From Bacilli bacterium (GTDB taxonomy: Bacteria; Bacillota_I; Bacilli_A; RF39; UBA660): a stretch of DNA of 14,711 nt. The stretch covers positions 1 through 14,711 of the forward strand of contig JAFUFG010000124.1 in assembly GCA_017470045.1 (NCBI GenBank), in the 5' to 3' direction. Positions 14,229 to 14,711 of the stretch are shown piece after piece (the stretch's first letter is position 1; each line of letters begins with the position of its first letter). Both the position numbers and the translations under genes were made by a program. The notes beneath the pieces were generated by a model. It was not told the DNA's origin and searched no databases. It worked only from the letters and a program-made list of their open reading frames with translations.

Positions 14229-14303
14229 GTGAAGTACGGGAAAATTATTTATCATGAACCAGTGATATTATGGATCTTTTTGATTGTTTATTGTTATTTG
14301 TAA
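14229..14303 (+). CDS. Putative 24-residue hydrophobic peptide
   Basis: A GTG-initiated frame of 24 codons ends at TAA 14301. Its translation starts MKYGKIIYHEPVIL and continues as an uninterrupted hydrophobic stretch with Trp15, aromatic residues and one Cys22: a basic/polar head of about ten residues, then a membrane-spanning segment of about 14. It lies between its own promoter and terminator, which is the main reason to take it seriously. Against it, the only start is GTG and the ribosome site is weak (purine-rich GAAAG/AGAAAG at 14214-14222; the better GGTGA overlaps the start itself). It could be a small membrane protein or a type I toxin-like peptide. Alternatively the transcript is a small non-coding RNA and the frame is chance. 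Confidence 0.4.
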   Translation: MKYGKIIYHEPVILWIFLIVYCYL

Positions 14304-14306
14304 TTG

Positions 14307-14340
14307 AAAAGTAAATTCATAAAAATTTACTTTTTTTATT
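14307..14340 (+). terminator. Terminator of the small peptide/RNA unit
   Basis: AAAAGTAAATT (14307-14317) pairs perfectly with AATTTACTTTT (14324-14334) around the 6-base loop CATAAA, followed by TTTATT. The 11-bp stem begins four bases after the stop codon of the 24-codon frame. Confidence 0.8.
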
Positions 14341-14397
14341 TATTTCCCATAAATTTCATATTTGTATACGATAATGTAGTAGAGAAAGGATGAAATG

Positions 14398-14711
14398 ATG
14401 AAGAGAATCGCTTATTTTGACAACGTAAAGGGAATATTAATCTTATTTATTATACTTGCACACGTAATTAGTCTTTGTGCATCTTATTATGATTATGATA
14501 ATAAAATATTAAAACTAAATTGTATGTTTATGTTACAATGTTTTTTCTTTATATCCGGTTATTTTGCAAGTAAGAGTAAAACAAGAAAGAGTAAGAAAAT
14601 TCTAAAGCAGATAAAAACATATTTGTTTTGGGATATCTTAATTACATTCTATTATGGTTTAGTGCTTCATATTATTGATTTTAATTTTAATCTGTTACTA
14701 CCAAGATATAC
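14398..14711 (+). CDS. Acyltransferase family 3 membrane protein, 3' end missing
   Basis: The frame stays open to the right edge, with 104 codons visible. It opens MKRIAYFDNVKGILILFIIL and then AHVISL, the signature N-terminus of acyltransferase-3 proteins (FDxLKGI, a first membrane helix, and a His at its outer end, here His22, proposed as catalytic). A second helix with FFFISGYFAS follows at about 47-60, then a basic cytoplasmic loop (SKTRKSKKILKQ) and a third helix. Such proteins O-acylate cell-surface sugars or lipids, and the substrate here cannot be told. Two adjacent ATGs exist. ATG 14398 is preferred because it lies seven bases after the AAAGGA site (14385-14390); ATG 14395 would add one Met. 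A GATAAT at 14370-14375 is a possible -10. Confidence 0.88.
   Translation, partial: MKRIAYFDNVKGILILFIILAHVISLCASYYDYDNKILKLNCMFMLQCFFFISGYFASKSKTRKSKKILKQIKTYLFWDILITFYYGLVLHIIDFNFNLLLPRY

Noticed and set aside
1..14711. tRNA, rRNA, CRISPR array, insertion sequence, riboswitch or phage attachment site
   Set aside because: No cloverleaf-like segment, regular direct-repeat/spacer pattern, transposase or long leader was seen; intergenic gaps are all under about 250 bases.

Overview
This is a strongly A+T-rich window using the standard genetic code (TGG for Trp, no in-frame TGA), with Shine-Dalgarno sites of the AGGAGGTGAT type, extended -10 promoters (TGnTATAAT), very short leaders and U-tailed hairpin terminators. 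The gene content (GH25 muramidase, YlmH/RqcP2-type S4 protein, ASCH protein, single-helix membrane proteins, acyltransferase-3) fits a low-GC Bacillota, plausibly a Bacilli-like host-associated or uncultured lineage. The species cannot be named from the sequence.

Layout. Positions 2-1105 hold the 3' part of a wall lytic enzyme: two Ig-like domains, then a GH25 muramidase. The gene is open through the left edge, so the GTG at 473 is not its start. A 14-bp hairpin terminator follows. Positions 1204-10962 encode a 3252-residue surface protein with a membrane helix at each end. Between them lie an N-terminal domain, a run of Fn3/Ig-like domains, a jelly-roll-like domain, a glycine-rich (ALK/LTK-type) domain, three GLUG-type beta-helix modules separated by related linkers, and a C-terminal domain. 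Its last 17 bases overlap the start of a 182-residue single-pass membrane protein (10946-11494), so the two are probably translationally coupled.

The rest of the window is small transcription units. A ylmH/rqcP2-like gene (minus) and an ASCH-domain gene (plus) diverge from overlapping extended -10 promoters. A two-helix membrane protein (12719-13096) converges on a minus-strand helical DUF2383-like gene (13132-13548) across a shared UUCG-loop terminator. A 172-residue single-pass membrane protein follows (13642-14160). Then comes a compact unit of promoter, 24-codon hydrophobic ORF and terminator (14189-14340), and finally the 5' end of an acyltransferase-3 gene running off the right edge (14398 on).

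How the genes may work together. The left 11.5 kb looks like a cell-envelope module: a wall hydrolase, a very large membrane-anchored multi-domain protein, and a small coupled membrane partner. The joint role (adhesion, wall-spanning filament or carbohydrate contact) is inference. The most unusual items are the giant doubly anchored beta-helix protein with its ten-copy YVGG array, its coupled partner gene, and the short hydrophobic peptide unit near the right end.
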